From UBA11704 sp964491805 (lineage in GTDB: Bacteria > Patescibacteriota > Minisyncoccia > Phycocordibacterales > UBA5272), in the NCBI GenBank assembly GCA_964491805.1, contig CAZBGU010000005.1:1-48972 (forward strand): a DNA stretch of 48,972 bases. The letters are read 5' to 3'. A program made the position numbers and the translations under genes. Of the stretch, positions 16,303-25,866 are shown in pieces. Under the pieces are notes generated by a model that was not told the DNA's origin, did not search any database, and saw nothing but the letters and a program-made list of their open reading frames with translations. The stretch's first letter is position 1. Each line of letters opens with the position of its first letter.

Positions 16303-17277
16303 TTACTTTCTTGTGTCAAAGAGTAATTCAAGTTTTGTCTCGGCTTGTTGAATTCTTCTATCCGGTCCTGTTACTTTAATGGTTAAGAGTTTTCTTCCTT
16401 CGCTGTTGTCTTTTGGGTGTAAACCAAGCACCCTCCCTCCGAGAGGGGTGGATGGTAACCCATCGAGAAACCAAGAAAAAGTAGGATTTTTTTCACCTTC
16501 ATTTTGTGTCGAAACATAAAAAGGTTCTAGGCTAATAGCAAAGTCACCAACAGACTCAAACCTTCGTTCAAGAACTTTTTTGAAATCTGTGCCAAAGATT
16601 GGGTCGTTGAGATATACAAGTGGCATTATTGAGTGAGACGGGACGGTAACAGTTTTTGAACTCACCAGTCCCCTTGGGCTACGGACGACCACCTTAACTT
16701 CATTTTTATTCTTTAGGTAATCTAGCCTGATAAGCGCAGACTGTTTTCCTGTGCCAGACATACTCTTCATAACTTCATCGTTAAGATACCACGTAAAAGC
16801 AAGAGAAGAAGGAGTAAGTGCTGTGCCTTGTTCACTCATCTCAGGAATAGCAGATACTCGTACAAGTGCGCCAGTAGATGGTAGAGACCTTCCGTTATAA
16901 AAAGGAGGGACATAGCTCATCGGTGCCTCATAAAGAAGAACAACAGATGACGGTGTAATAGAAATATGCTGCTCAATGGAGTCCCCTTCTGCTGTTTCTG
17001 CAACAACATCAACATCAGTAACATCACCAACGTTGCCAGTCTTTATTGTTAAAGTTTTTTCACCAAGACCTTTTAGTACTACTGTGTTGTTTATTTTCCA
17101 GGTGATAGTCGCAGTGTTTGGGTTAAAAGAGTAACTTTCTAAGGTTATTTCTACTTGGCTTTTTGGTTCCGGATTTATCGGATCAAGAGATAGTGATGCG
17201 GATATCTCTGCGTAAACAGACGTAGTGGTAAAAAAAGATACAAAAAAATAAAATAAGATATGTCGAGTTATTTTCAT
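16303..17277 (-). CDS. secreted Ig/PKD-like beta protein of the T4SS-like cluster
   Basis: 324 aa with a signal peptide (about 1-23, ending SVYA) and no further TM. The mature part looks like tandem beta-sandwich domains: LDPINPEPKSQVEITLES, then ITWKINNTVV, later FTWYLNDEV and FSWFLDGLP, the W-x-L-D/N pattern of PKD/Ig-like folds. Its ATG overlaps the VirB4 stop region by 4 bp, so translation is coupled. A structural role on the outer face of the apparatus is inferred. Confidence 0.78.
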   Translation of the reverse strand: MKITRHILFYFFVSFFTTTSVYAEISASLSLDPINPEPKSQVEITLESYSFNPNTATITWKINNTVVLKGLGEKTLTIKTGNVGDVTDVDVVAETAEGDSIEQHISITPSSVVLLYEAPMSYVPPFYNGRSLPSTGALVRVSAIPEMSEQGTALTPSSLAFTWYLNDEVMKSMSGTGKQSALIRLDYLKNKNEVKVVVRSPRGLVSSKTVTVPSHSIMPLVYLNDPIFGTDFKKVLERRFESVGDFAISLEPFYVSTQNEGEKNPTFSWFLDGLPSTPLGGRVLGLHPKDNSEGRKLLTIKVTGPDRRIQQAETKLELLFDTRK

Positions 17278-19100
17278 AGTCCTCGTGATTCTGCAACCTC
17301 ATCTTTCATGCTCTGTATTTTAAGTAGTTGAGATGGGTCGCTTGTAATAATTTGATCCTCAGTATAGGACGCAACGACTTTGATGGCCACATGTTTCAAT
17401 CCCGCAAAGAAAATACCCTCCCCGACACCAGACTCAAGAAGAAGGAACTTCTCTTCGTTGGTTAAATTGAATGTTTTTTGGACGATATCAATTGATGATG
17501 GTGACTGCTTGAGAAGAATTTGGATAGAAGAGTTGGTGATTATTGGAAGTCCGTACTGAGATTTAAGAAAGTCTCCAACATCTTGAGTAATGGTGGCAAG
17601 TCCGAGATAGTACTTACGGCCACGTTTAGCAAGTCCAAAGAGGAATGAAGCAGTATCATCATTTTTCATCATGATCCAAGCTTCATCCACCACAAGAAGT
17701 CTTTTTCTGAGATTTTTACGGACAGCGTTCCAGATAAAGTGTGTGACAAGATACATTGCAACAGGTTTTAGTTCATCTTCCATATCTCGGATTGAAAAAC
17801 AGACTAGTTTTTTGTTGATGTCTACGTTTGATGGTTGGTTTATAAAACCAGACCAAGTTCCTTTTGTATATTTAGAAACTCTCTGAATGAGGCTGTCCGA
17901 ACCTTCAATTCCAGAAAGCACATTTTCAAAATCAGAGAGAAGTGGCGGTTCTAATTCTGTAAAATCCGTATCCCCATTAATATCTTTAAGTGCATACGTT
18001 TCTGTAATGGCCTGATCTATAATAGCATCTTCCTCCGGCGTGAGACCTCCGAGCATTACACGGAAAAGACCAACAAGATTAACAATATTGGCTCGAAGCA
18101 CTTCAGATGGTGATTCGTCTTCTGTTGGATGAGGAAGATCAAATGGATTAATGTGATGTTCTCCAACAAGAGAAATATCAAAATATCGTCCACCAACAGA
18201 CTCTGCCAAAAATTCATATTCTCGCTCTGGGTCGATAATAATAACCTCCGTATCAAACATGAGCGTTCGCAAAATTTCTAGCTTTGTGAAATAACTTTTT
18301 CCAGAACCTGACTTTGCAAAAACGATCGAATTGTAATTTTCAAGAGAGAAGCGGTCAAAGAGAATTAGACTTCCGTTGTGACGATTGAGACCATATAGTA
18401 TTCCCCTATCTGATGATAAATCAAAAGAAACGAATGGGAAGAATGATGATAACGGAGACGTGTTAAGTTTGTTTTTTATTTGGAGAAGATCTTGCCCGAC
18501 TGGTAATGTTGAGAGAAAGCCTGTGTCCTGTTGGAAGAGTGCAGGTTTTACATAAACAAGTTTACTTTCAAGAATGTTCTTGATTTCGTTTTCAACCTTA
18601 TCAATTTCTTCATTTGTGTTTCCGTAGAGAGTGATGTATAAAGAAACCTCAAACATTTTTTCTTGTGCTTGGGTTAATCCGTCACGTAGGTCTTCGAGGT
18701 CTTGGTAAGCAACATCAAGTGTTGGGTCACGAACAAGCCCTTTTTCTTCTCTTGTCATTATTTGACTTTCTACCTCAGCAACTTTTCGTTGAAAAGTTTT
18801 CATCACCTCTCCTGTGTTTAGGGGTGTAACATGAATACTAACGTCAAACACCTTGTCTAGGTTAATAATTGGACTGAGCCAGTTATCATTAAGGTATCTG
18901 GGGTATGATATTACAAAGTATGATCTAACAAATGTCGTTCCGAGTGTTAATGATTTTGAACTAATCTCAAGAGCACTCGGTGCAATAATGTCTTTGAGCT
19001 GCATCTCAGCTATCTTGTATACCTGCTCCGGGAGCACAGGTGATACCGGCGAAGAGGTTGTCGTTTCTTGTTTTTTGTTTAAAAAGTCAAAGAGTCCCAT
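17274..19100 (-). CDS. VirB4/TraC-family T4SS ATPase (ATPase part)
   Basis: The 608-aa cytoplasmic motor of type IV secretion systems. Walker A AKSGSGKSYF is near residue 262-271 and Walker B LLVVDEAW near 470. Downstream elements typical of VirB4 are present: AKRGRKYYLGLATITQDVGDFL, then a sensor region with NSSIQILLKQ. The N-terminal 200 residues contain the VirB4 middle region with a long helix (VAEVESQIMTREEKG). The usual VirB4 N-terminal domain is the separate gene at 19113, 12 bp upstream, so this VirB4 is encoded in two pieces. Confidence 0.9.
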   Translation of the reverse strand: MGLFDFLNKKQETTTSSPVSPVLPEQVYKIAEMQLKDIIAPSALEISSKSLTLGTTFVRSYFVISYPRYLNDNWLSPIINLDKVFDVSIHVTPLNTGEVMKTFQRKVAEVESQIMTREEKGLVRDPTLDVAYQDLEDLRDGLTQAQEKMFEVSLYITLYGNTNEEIDKVENEIKNILESKLVYVKPALFQQDTGFLSTLPVGQDLLQIKNKLNTSPLSSFFPFVSFDLSSDRGILYGLNRHNGSLILFDRFSLENYNSIVFAKSGSGKSYFTKLEILRTLMFDTEVIIIDPEREYEFLAESVGGRYFDISLVGEHHINPFDLPHPTEDESPSEVLRANIVNLVGLFRVMLGGLTPEEDAIIDQAITETYALKDINGDTDFTELEPPLLSDFENVLSGIEGSDSLIQRVSKYTKGTWSGFINQPSNVDINKKLVCFSIRDMEDELKPVAMYLVTHFIWNAVRKNLRKRLLVVDEAWIMMKNDDTASFLFGLAKRGRKYYLGLATITQDVGDFLKSQYGLPIITNSSIQILLKQSPSSIDIVQKTFNLTNEEKFLLLESGVGEGIFFAGLKHVAIKVVASYTEDQIITSDPSQLLKIQSMKDEVAESRGL

Positions 19101-19112
19101 AGTGTATAAGTG

Positions 19113-19721
19113 TTATCCAACCTTAGGTGCGCTGTGGTTGCCTTCCCCAGGGTTGAAAAGTTTATAAAAAAGCTCGACAACCTCTTCCGTGCCAAGTCGT
19201 TGCGCACGTAGTCCGAAACGAGACAAACCTTGAATAACAGTAAGCGTTCTTTGTTCAAGTTGAATACGAGCTGACTCGAAGTTAGAGTCCGCCCCTTTAC
19301 TTGCAACAGGTAATAAGCCTGATGATTGTGGTCCCGTGCTGAAATATGGAATTGTAATAAAGAAGTGCTTGGTCATAATATTACTCTCCTCGGTGAACTT
19401 CGTAATAAAACCCATGTATTCATGAATTTGGATTTTAAGGAGATCCTCCTTTACCTCAGAACTTCTCTCTTGGAGAAGATCCATATATGGTTTGATGTTT
19501 AATTTTCTTGATTGGATAAAAATTTGTACAGGAAAATCGAGTGAATTCAAAAAATTTTGAAACTGAGAAAGTATCGCCTGCTGCTCATCTTCGCTTTTTA
19601 ATCCGAGGTTGAGGGAGTTTGTTATGAGTACGGCACGAATCTCGCCGGTCTTTAGTATGACGATACCGTCGCGAACTCTTTCTATTGGAACAAACTCTTG
19701 TGTTGATAAACCTTTAGCCAT
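19113..19721 (-). CDS. TraC-like N-terminal domain of VirB4 as separate protein
   Basis: 202 aa. The opening (TQEFVPIERVRDGIVILKTGEIRAVL) and FLNSLDFPVQIFIQSRKLNI match the N-terminal TraC-like domain that starts VirB4/TraC ATPases. It stops before the ATPase core, which begins in the next gene 12 bp on. Both frames look intact, with their own ATGs, so this is a stable split rather than a fresh frameshift. A TATACT box (19741-19736) lies 14 nt before the ATG. Confidence 0.82.
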   Translation of the reverse strand: MAKGLSTQEFVPIERVRDGIVILKTGEIRAVLITNSLNLGLKSEDEQQAILSQFQNFLNSLDFPVQIFIQSRKLNIKPYMDLLQERSSEVKEDLLKIQIHEYMGFITKFTEESNIMTKHFFITIPYFSTGPQSSGLLPVASKGADSNFESARIQLEQRTLTVIQGLSRFGLRAQRLGTEEVVELFYKLFNPGEGNHSAPKVG

Positions 19722-19849
19722 ATGTATAGTTTAGTATACAGAAAAAAAATCAAGAATGCTTGGGATAAATAAAACACAAGAACACTGTGATGCTAACATG
19801 AGCCTGTTCTATCATCGAATCCTGTCGTAATGTCTTTTATTGTATGTTC

Positions 19850-20281
19850 CTATCGTTCCTCCTCTCTGTCTACATTAGTATCGAGAACATCAAGACCAAG
19901 TGAAATATCATGGATCTTATCCCTGTTTGTTTTGGCGATGATAATTTCTTTTTGAGTGTTGGCAACAACTTGGTCTACGGAAGTTTCTTGTTGTTTTAGC
20001 TCTGGTTGCTTCCATGTATAGATTTTTGCTCCGGTGTAGTATGTGAAGGCACTTTCGAGTAAGTCAGCAAAAGACCTATTGTTGTACTTTACAAAAGCTA
20101 ATGCCAAGAAAAGACCAGCGATTGGAATAATGAGAATGACAGCGATAATCTTAATTGGAATCACTGTCCATATAATAAAAGATACACCCCCTGCTCCGAC
20201 GACATATCCAAACTGCTTTAGGGTTAGAGGTCCGAATACCTTATCTTCAATATCGATAAATTGTGGTACACGAAATTGCAT
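19850..20281 (-). CDS. PrgI-family / VirB3-like membrane protein
   Basis: 143 aa. The start MQFRVPQFIDIEDKVFGPLTLKQFGYVVG is the PrgI signature, followed by two closely spaced TM helices (about 28-45 and 48-67) and the NNRSFADLLESAFTYY motif. The tail of about 45 aa is hydrophilic. PrgI/VirB3 proteins sit next to VirB4 in gene order and dock it to the membrane. TATACT (20293-20288) ends 6 nt before the ATG, suggesting its own leaderless promoter. Confidence 0.88.
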   Translation of the reverse strand: MQFRVPQFIDIEDKVFGPLTLKQFGYVVGAGGVSFIIWTVIPIKIIAVILIIPIAGLFLALAFVKYNNRSFADLLESAFTYYTGAKIYTWKQPELKQQETSVDQVVANTQKEIIIAKTNRDKIHDISLGLDVLDTNVDREEER

Positions 20282-20356
20282 ATAGGTAGTATATCAAAAA
20301 CAGTTTAGAGACAGTAGTGTGTAGTGCGTACTTTTATACCGACACACGGGGTGTAT

Positions 20357-21100
20357 CTAGTCTGTGGCAACTTCTCTGTACGGATCAACGTTATATTTAG
20401 TCGGAGCAACGCTATATGTTGCTCGGTTAACGCTCGGATCTGCTATGTCTTTGCCTTTTTCGCCAAACATAAAACTCTTAAGTGCGATCTTAGAATCGAG
20501 ACTATTGTCTTCTTCTTGTTTTTTGATTGCGGCAATTTGCTCTTGTATGTGGGCAAGACGCGACTCAATTTCTTCGTCATTTGGAATTGAGCTAAGCACT
20601 TGAAGTTGCTCAAGTAGTTGTGATCGTGACCCTGGAGCCAGAACAACAGTCTTCTTGCCAACTGGTCCCTTGCCTTGGTCTTTTACTAGGCCACTTTCGC
20701 GTTTTGTTTTGTCGAGGAGTTGTTTACGAAGCTCCTCTTTTGTTTTTACTCCTTGATATTCGAGTGTCTTTACTTGTGAGTCTTTTTTAAAAAGAGAAAT
20801 TCTCGCCTCTTCGAAGAGGGAGTGTTCTAAGTCTGTTGCAATATGAATTGCCGCCTCACTGTTGACATCTACTAGATCCTGAAGTGCTTGCACCACATCC
20901 TCTGGTTGGATGGCACCGATCAAGGTATAGTTGATGATTTTTGCAAGCCATACCTGCTTTTCTTGTGATATTGAGTACTTTTCTCCAAGAGCGAGCGTTG
21001 CTTCTAATATTCTATCACTGTCGATGATGTCCAAAACAACATCGGGTGCCTTGTCGATGAGTTCTTGTATATTTGTTGCTATGTATGAGGGGGTATCCAT
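20357..21100 (-). CDS. cytoplasmic helical protein in the T4SS-like cluster, unknown function
   Basis: 247 aa without signal peptide or TM. The first 100 residues are amphipathic helices (ELIDKAPDVVLDIIDSDRILEATLAL); a middle helix with KTKEELRKQLLDKTKRES and a coiled-coil-like stretch (IESRLAHIQEQIAAIKKQEE) follow. It starts 15 bp after the VirB6-like gene and is probably co-transcribed. I do not recognise it; a cytoplasmic partner of the VirB4/VirB6 complex is an inference from position. Confidence 0.72.
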   Translation of the reverse strand: MDTPSYIATNIQELIDKAPDVVLDIIDSDRILEATLALGEKYSISQEKQVWLAKIINYTLIGAIQPEDVVQALQDLVDVNSEAAIHIATDLEHSLFEEARISLFKKDSQVKTLEYQGVKTKEELRKQLLDKTKRESGLVKDQGKGPVGKKTVVLAPGSRSQLLEQLQVLSSIPNDEEIESRLAHIQEQIAAIKKQEEDNSLDSKIALKSFMFGEKGKDIADPSVNRATYSVAPTKYNVDPYREVATD

Positions 21101-21115
21101 AGATGTAAAATAATT

Positions 21116-24037
21116 TTATGCTGCAACTGTTTCTTCCTTAGTAAGAACTTTTCTAGCTGCTTCTGCCGCCTTAGCTTCTTCTCGTCGAGCTTTCGCTGCT
21201 TTCGCCGCTTCACGGTCTAGGCCTAGAGCAGTAGCTAAGTCGTCTCCTTTTAGCGTTGTCTGTTTTTGTGGTTGAGGTTTGACAAAGTTATTACCAAATT
21301 GGTCAACAATAGGAGATACTTCTTCATCACGTTTTACAGTGGTATTTTCTTCAAATGGAGAATCGTTTGCAGCATTCTTTTGGTTGGCTTGATATGGAGT
21401 TGAAGATGGTTCAGGTGTTGAGTCATTTGCAGATGCGCCCCGCTTCTCCTCTTGCTGTTGAGGGGGTTTCCTTTGCTCCTTGGCTCTACCTTGTTGTAAT
21501 GCAAGAGCTTCGAGTTCCTGTGTTCTTTTCATTTCTATGTCGTCTAATTCTTTTTGCGAAGGGACATGTCTTCCTTGTGCATCACCCCTCCCTATTGTAT
21601 AACTTAACTTTTTGATTTGATCGTCATACTTTTTCTGTATCTCTTGAACCATATCTGCATATTCTTCGTCAGGTGTTTTCTTTCGTTTTACTTCTGGCGG
21701 TGCACCAACTTTTGCCTGAACCTCTTGTCTAAGGTCTTTTGCTAGATTTGCCAAGAAGAGCTGTTTCCTTTCATCTGGTAATGAAAGGTACCTGTCAACC
21801 GATTCGTTAACCTGCTTTTCAAATTCCTTTTCGTCTTCCTGTATCTTACTAAGGGCTCTAGCAAGAGATCGTGCTTCAACAGTATCAAGAGAAGGATTCC
21901 TCCTTTTTTCTTCTGCTAGTTCATCTCGCAATCTTTGAGCCTCTTTTGTTTTTGATGCCCGGTCTGGTTGTTTCTTATATGTATTCAACATCTCAGAACT
22001 ATCTTCATCCACTGCCTCTTCCATCATTTTTTCTTTCTGCTCTTTTGTTAGGAAGATAGAGCCTCTATTAAGATATTCATTTCTTGCACGGACCCCTTCC
22101 TCATTGACTGTCCCTTTTTTGACAACAACATTACCATCTTTGTCGAGGATATCTCGTTCATGACGTGTTGGAATCCTTTTTGCCTTTGTGGTTAGTTCTT
22201 CAACTTTCTTTTTTGAGTCCTCATCGAAGCCTCCCTTGTGACCTGCCCCCATACCAACACCAAACATACCAGAACCAAACCCTGCCATACCAGCACCTTT
22301 CGCAACAACTTTGGAGTTACGAAGATCAAAACTACTATTTGTGAGTGTGTTTGCGAAACGATTACTTATGGAGTCTGGATCTTTTGAAACCCAGCCTCTA
22401 CTTTTTGCTGCAGCAACAGCCCTACCTGCTACCTGTCTACCCGCAAGACCTATTCCTCCTGTTGCTGCACCAAGAGCAAGACCACCAACAGCCCCTGCGA
22501 TTTTACTTGTTGCAAAGTTTCCGATCTCACCAGCGATGTTTTTTGTCACTTTTATCATGATGTTGAGCATGATAAGCATCATAAGAAGGTTGAAAAACGT
22601 TATAATGCTTGCTCCGCCTGTTCCGGGTGACGCCATTCCACTTATACCAGATCCAGAAGACAGCCTAAACACCTCTAAGAATTTAAGCGTAAGAGCTAAC
22701 ATAATCATAAAAACAGGCCCAACAATAAGCTGGTCAAAGAAAAGTTTTCTTAATTTCTTTGCGTTATCTCCAAGGAATGGTATGACATTATCAACAAGAA
22801 GAAGAGGAGAAGCTATTGTAATAAAAACAAGTACAGCAGTTCTTGTGACCATTATGGCGGTCACCATAAAAAAAATATATGCGGCATATAAAGTAAAAGC
22901 AACTGCCATAAGCGCACCTGGTATGCTGTTAATTTCACCTAGCATTCCCTTGCCGTTCTTTTCTGCATCAGTAACCGACGTTGCAGATGCCGCAAGACCT
23001 TGAAGCCCGAGCCTGTCCATAATAAGACCACCTGCTGATTTGAAGGACATGAAGTCTCTTGATATAAGCGCTTGACTACCGACTGCACTTGCATAAACTT
23101 TGAGCGAGACAATGTTCGAAACATCGATAGCGGTTCGTGCAAGAGGGTATGAGAAGTTAACAAAGAGCGCGAATAGTACAACCTTCGTCATGTAACGCCC
23201 GAACTTCCCCTCTTCGTCGCCGATGATGTATAGGAAACCAAGATACAAGCCAGCAAAGACAATAAAGAGAGATACAATCTGACGAACAATTATCCATATA
23301 GGATAGAGTGTATCTGGGGCCCAATCTTTGAAGTTAAGAACACCAATCTGTATTGAATAATTGAACATGTTGGCAGTAAGCCAGACCAAGAAGGCAGCAA
23401 TTTGAAGTAGGGTGTTTTTAATAAGCCAGGTAACACCCTCATTGATACATGCACTAAGGTTCATGTCTCCAACAAGACCAAACGAACACTTTGAGTTTTT
23501 AGAAAGGCTTTTTTGAATTTCAGCAGCAGTTTTTTCAGAGTTTGCTGTGGCTTCTTTTTGTGCAGACGTTGCTTGACCACCCGTTATTATTCCTCGTTCC
23601 GCACTAACTCTAATGTGGGCAGCTGTTCCGAGTTCGTTTGCTTTATTTTTGTACGCAGAAAGAATATCAAGGTATAGTGATCTATTCTTCGGCATTATTA
23701 ATACCGAATTATTAACATTATTGAATTCGCCCTGAAGGTAAGATTGGTATTTTAGGAGAGAAACCTCTTCTAGATAAGATGGGGTTGCGTTAGTGTCAGA
23801 AACGAGTTGATCATAAGCACTGCTTACTGACTTTTTTATATTAGAAATATACTCCTTTTGTGGGTTATAATTTGGGTCGATGTTTGGTACGCTTGAAATT
23901 GAGTCTGTAATTTTTTGTGAAACACTAGATAAGTCAGTTTTTGTTATAGCGGCAGAAGCTTTTTTAGGTATTGCATAACCACCGAAAATAGCAAAGGATG
24001 TAACTAAAATACAGACAAATACCCTAAGAGATTTCAT
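21116..24037 (-). CDS. VirB6/TrbL-like polytopic channel protein with long charged tail
   Basis: 973 aa. There is a signal-peptide-like start (about 1-29), a periplasmic region of about 170 aa, then a block of about seven TM helices between residues 205 and 530 (e.g. IAAFLVWLTANMFNYSI, IVSLFIVFAGLYLGFLYII). Gly/Ala-rich AGAVGGLALGAATGGIGLAG follows, then about 400 residues of highly charged, coiled-coil-prone sequence (RDELAEEKRRNPSLD). VirB6/TrbL proteins form the inner-membrane core of the channel. The long tail goes beyond a minimal VirB6. TACACT (24049-24044) ends 6 nt before the ATG. Confidence 0.85.
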   Translation of the reverse strand: MKSLRVFVCILVTSFAIFGGYAIPKKASAAITKTDLSSVSQKITDSISSVPNIDPNYNPQKEYISNIKKSVSSAYDQLVSDTNATPSYLEEVSLLKYQSYLQGEFNNVNNSVLIMPKNRSLYLDILSAYKNKANELGTAAHIRVSAERGIITGGQATSAQKEATANSEKTAAEIQKSLSKNSKCSFGLVGDMNLSACINEGVTWLIKNTLLQIAAFLVWLTANMFNYSIQIGVLNFKDWAPDTLYPIWIIVRQIVSLFIVFAGLYLGFLYIIGDEEGKFGRYMTKVVLFALFVNFSYPLARTAIDVSNIVSLKVYASAVGSQALISRDFMSFKSAGGLIMDRLGLQGLAASATSVTDAEKNGKGMLGEINSIPGALMAVAFTLYAAYIFFMVTAIMVTRTAVLVFITIASPLLLVDNVIPFLGDNAKKLRKLFFDQLIVGPVFMIMLALTLKFLEVFRLSSGSGISGMASPGTGGASIITFFNLLMMLIMLNIMIKVTKNIAGEIGNFATSKIAGAVGGLALGAATGGIGLAGRQVAGRAVAAAKSRGWVSKDPDSISNRFANTLTNSSFDLRNSKVVAKGAGMAGFGSGMFGVGMGAGHKGGFDEDSKKKVEELTTKAKRIPTRHERDILDKDGNVVVKKGTVNEEGVRARNEYLNRGSIFLTKEQKEKMMEEAVDEDSSEMLNTYKKQPDRASKTKEAQRLRDELAEEKRRNPSLDTVEARSLARALSKIQEDEKEFEKQVNESVDRYLSLPDERKQLFLANLAKDLRQEVQAKVGAPPEVKRKKTPDEEYADMVQEIQKKYDDQIKKLSYTIGRGDAQGRHVPSQKELDDIEMKRTQELEALALQQGRAKEQRKPPQQQEEKRGASANDSTPEPSSTPYQANQKNAANDSPFEENTTVKRDEEVSPIVDQFGNNFVKPQPQKQTTLKGDDLATALGLDREAAKAAKARREEAKAAEAARKVLTKEETVAA

Positions 24038-24125
24038 ATCGCTAGTGTATCATATCTAGACTTAACAATAGACAAGAAAGGACACAGGAATAAACACCTC
24101 GTGGAAGTGTTAAGATTAGTACAAA

Positions 24126-24160
24126 TCAAAAACTGCTACACAAAGCGAATCGTGCAGCAG
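24126..24160 (-). terminator. Rho-independent terminator
   Basis: On the minus strand, CTGCT-G-CAC pairs across a loop with GTG-T-AGCAG and is followed by TTTTTG, about 20 nt after the stop of the 24181 gene. With the TACACT promoter just before the VirB6-like gene, it splits the cluster into at least two transcription units. Confidence 0.65.
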
Positions 24161-24180
24161 CTTGATGTATATTTTGTTTA

Positions 24181-25863
24181 CTATGGACCGACGAAACCAC
24201 CATTGCCAGAACCTCCGAGTTGGTTACAGGTGGCCTGGTAGGTATCGATTTCTTTATCCGCATCGCCCTCAGCTTTGTTCTTCCTATGCTCACCTTCTCT
24301 CTCGGCGGCAGTTTGGCTTGTTGGGTAATTTTTTGTATTTATTGTTGAGATGTAGGTGTTGAATAGAGAACTGATTTCTTGTGTAGAGTTGCTGGTATTA
24401 ATTTTTGCTAGCGTGTCGGCAACTAAGGTCTTTGCTTCGGTAATTTTTCTCAGTTCCGCAAGAAGTGGGTTTTTTATTGCATCTATTTTTGCCTGTCTGT
24501 TATTGTAAAAATCGTACGCCGCAGTTACTTGTGGGTTGTCCGAGGTGACGGTATTGTTTTCGATAAGAGAGTCATAACACGATCTTCCAGACTCGATTTT
24601 TGATTGATATGCATTAATGTCAACAAGGTAGGATTGATCAGTCGCTCTTACAGAGTCAAGTTCCTTTGAGTAATAGTTAAGTTGTTGAATCATTGGTGCT
24701 GTCACGCTGTTCTTCGTGTCTTTGTCTCCCGAAAGGTCCTGAACAAAAGACTTTGATGTTGATACTGTGTTCCCGTTATTTGTTACGGTAACTGACCCCG
24801 ACCCTCCTGCAGAAGATGAAAGGAAAGCAGTGTTTAGCCCTTTTGAAAGCTTTTGCATGGCCATTGTTGTAATGAGTCCTGTGAGACCGCTTTCGGTTAG
24901 ATTCGTTAGTCTATCAATTGCAGAGTTTGCACTTCTCTCAAGTGTACTTGCTACAGTATCTCCTGGGGACAGCGTTACTTTTTCGAGACACACCTTCTCT
25001 GCACCGAGGACTTTTGTGTCAGCATATTTGATACATTTTGTTTGACTAACTGGAGCTGCTCCTTTATATATTTCTGAATCTGCAATATATTCTTTATTTT
25101 TTACACTTTTATCAACAACGTTTTTTATATTTTGCCCCCTAACATATGGATTATCCCCTTCAGTTGTCTTCAGGTAGCAATCCCAACCACATAATGATGG
25201 GTTTTGTTCACTGAGATCTTTGATCTTCGCCGCTTGCTCTGGGTCGCTTGCGTCTGTGGTACATGCATAATCATACAGCTCTTGTTTTTTTGTTTTGAGT
25301 AGTTCTTGATCAACTGTGCCATCTTCTCCTGTTGCTTCGTCAATGACGAGTTCTTCAAGGTGTGCGTCGTCACAAATATCTTCTTGAATGATTGATGGAA
25401 TTTCTGATTGAGACATGGCTGCGATTGCATCTTCCTCAGAAATGTCTTGATACTGTGATGCGAGAGATCCAAAAACACTTTCACCGTACGTGCTGTCTAC
25501 CGGGATAGAGTCCAAAAGACTTTTTGCGGCAACATGTCCTTGTTGGCTAATATATTTTTCTGGATTATTTATGATAAGTGGGGCTCCATCGAATCCGCCG
25601 TTCACATAGTTGAGCATGTTGGTTGCCATTTCCTGCTGAGCAATAGTAAGCATCATTGTTGCAAGAGGTCTCCCGATAAGTGCATCGTACTTGAGAGCCG
25701 CGGTGCTTATTTGTGTTGCATAGCTCGAAGCTTTGGTTGCTACGAAACTAATGTCTTCTACGAGCTGTTGAGGGAAGGTTGCATTCATAACCCCTCCAGC
25801 GTAGACGCTAGACATTGTTACCACTTGAACAAAACATATAAGAGCTATAAAAAAATTTCGCAT
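24181..25863 (-). CDS. secreted helical protein of the T4SS-like cluster, unknown function
   Basis: 560 aa with a signal peptide (about 1-23, SVYAGG). The rest is mostly helical with several Cys (CDDAH, YACTTD, LCGWDCYLKT, CIKYAD, GRSCYD, ATCNQL), suggesting disulfides outside the membrane. A long helix near 380-500 (QSYLVDINAYQSKIESG, RKITEAKTLVADTLAKI) and a Gly-rich end follow. Size and position suggest an extracytoplasmic component, possibly comparable to VirB5 in place, but there is no sequence signature for that. It starts 3 bp after the 25867 gene's stop, so the two form one operon. Confidence 0.75.
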   Translation of the reverse strand: MRNFFIALICFVQVVTMSSVYAGGVMNATFPQQLVEDISFVATKASSYATQISTAALKYDALIGRPLATMMLTIAQQEMATNMLNYVNGGFDGAPLIINNPEKYISQQGHVAAKSLLDSIPVDSTYGESVFGSLASQYQDISEEDAIAAMSQSEIPSIIQEDICDDAHLEELVIDEATGEDGTVDQELLKTKKQELYDYACTTDASDPEQAAKIKDLSEQNPSLCGWDCYLKTTEGDNPYVRGQNIKNVVDKSVKNKEYIADSEIYKGAAPVSQTKCIKYADTKVLGAEKVCLEKVTLSPGDTVASTLERSANSAIDRLTNLTESGLTGLITTMAMQKLSKGLNTAFLSSSAGGSGSVTVTNNGNTVSTSKSFVQDLSGDKDTKNSVTAPMIQQLNYYSKELDSVRATDQSYLVDINAYQSKIESGRSCYDSLIENNTVTSDNPQVTAAYDFYNNRQAKIDAIKNPLLAELRKITEAKTLVADTLAKINTSNSTQEISSLFNTYISTINTKNYPTSQTAAEREGEHRKNKAEGDADKEIDTYQATCNQLGGSGNGGFVGP

Positions 25864-25866
25864 AAA

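Noticed and set aside
22311..23003. 230-codon open frame antisense to the VirB6-like gene
   Set aside because: Mirror of a long, biased coding region; no promoter or start signals; Ala/Pro/Ile-rich composition typical of antisense shadows.
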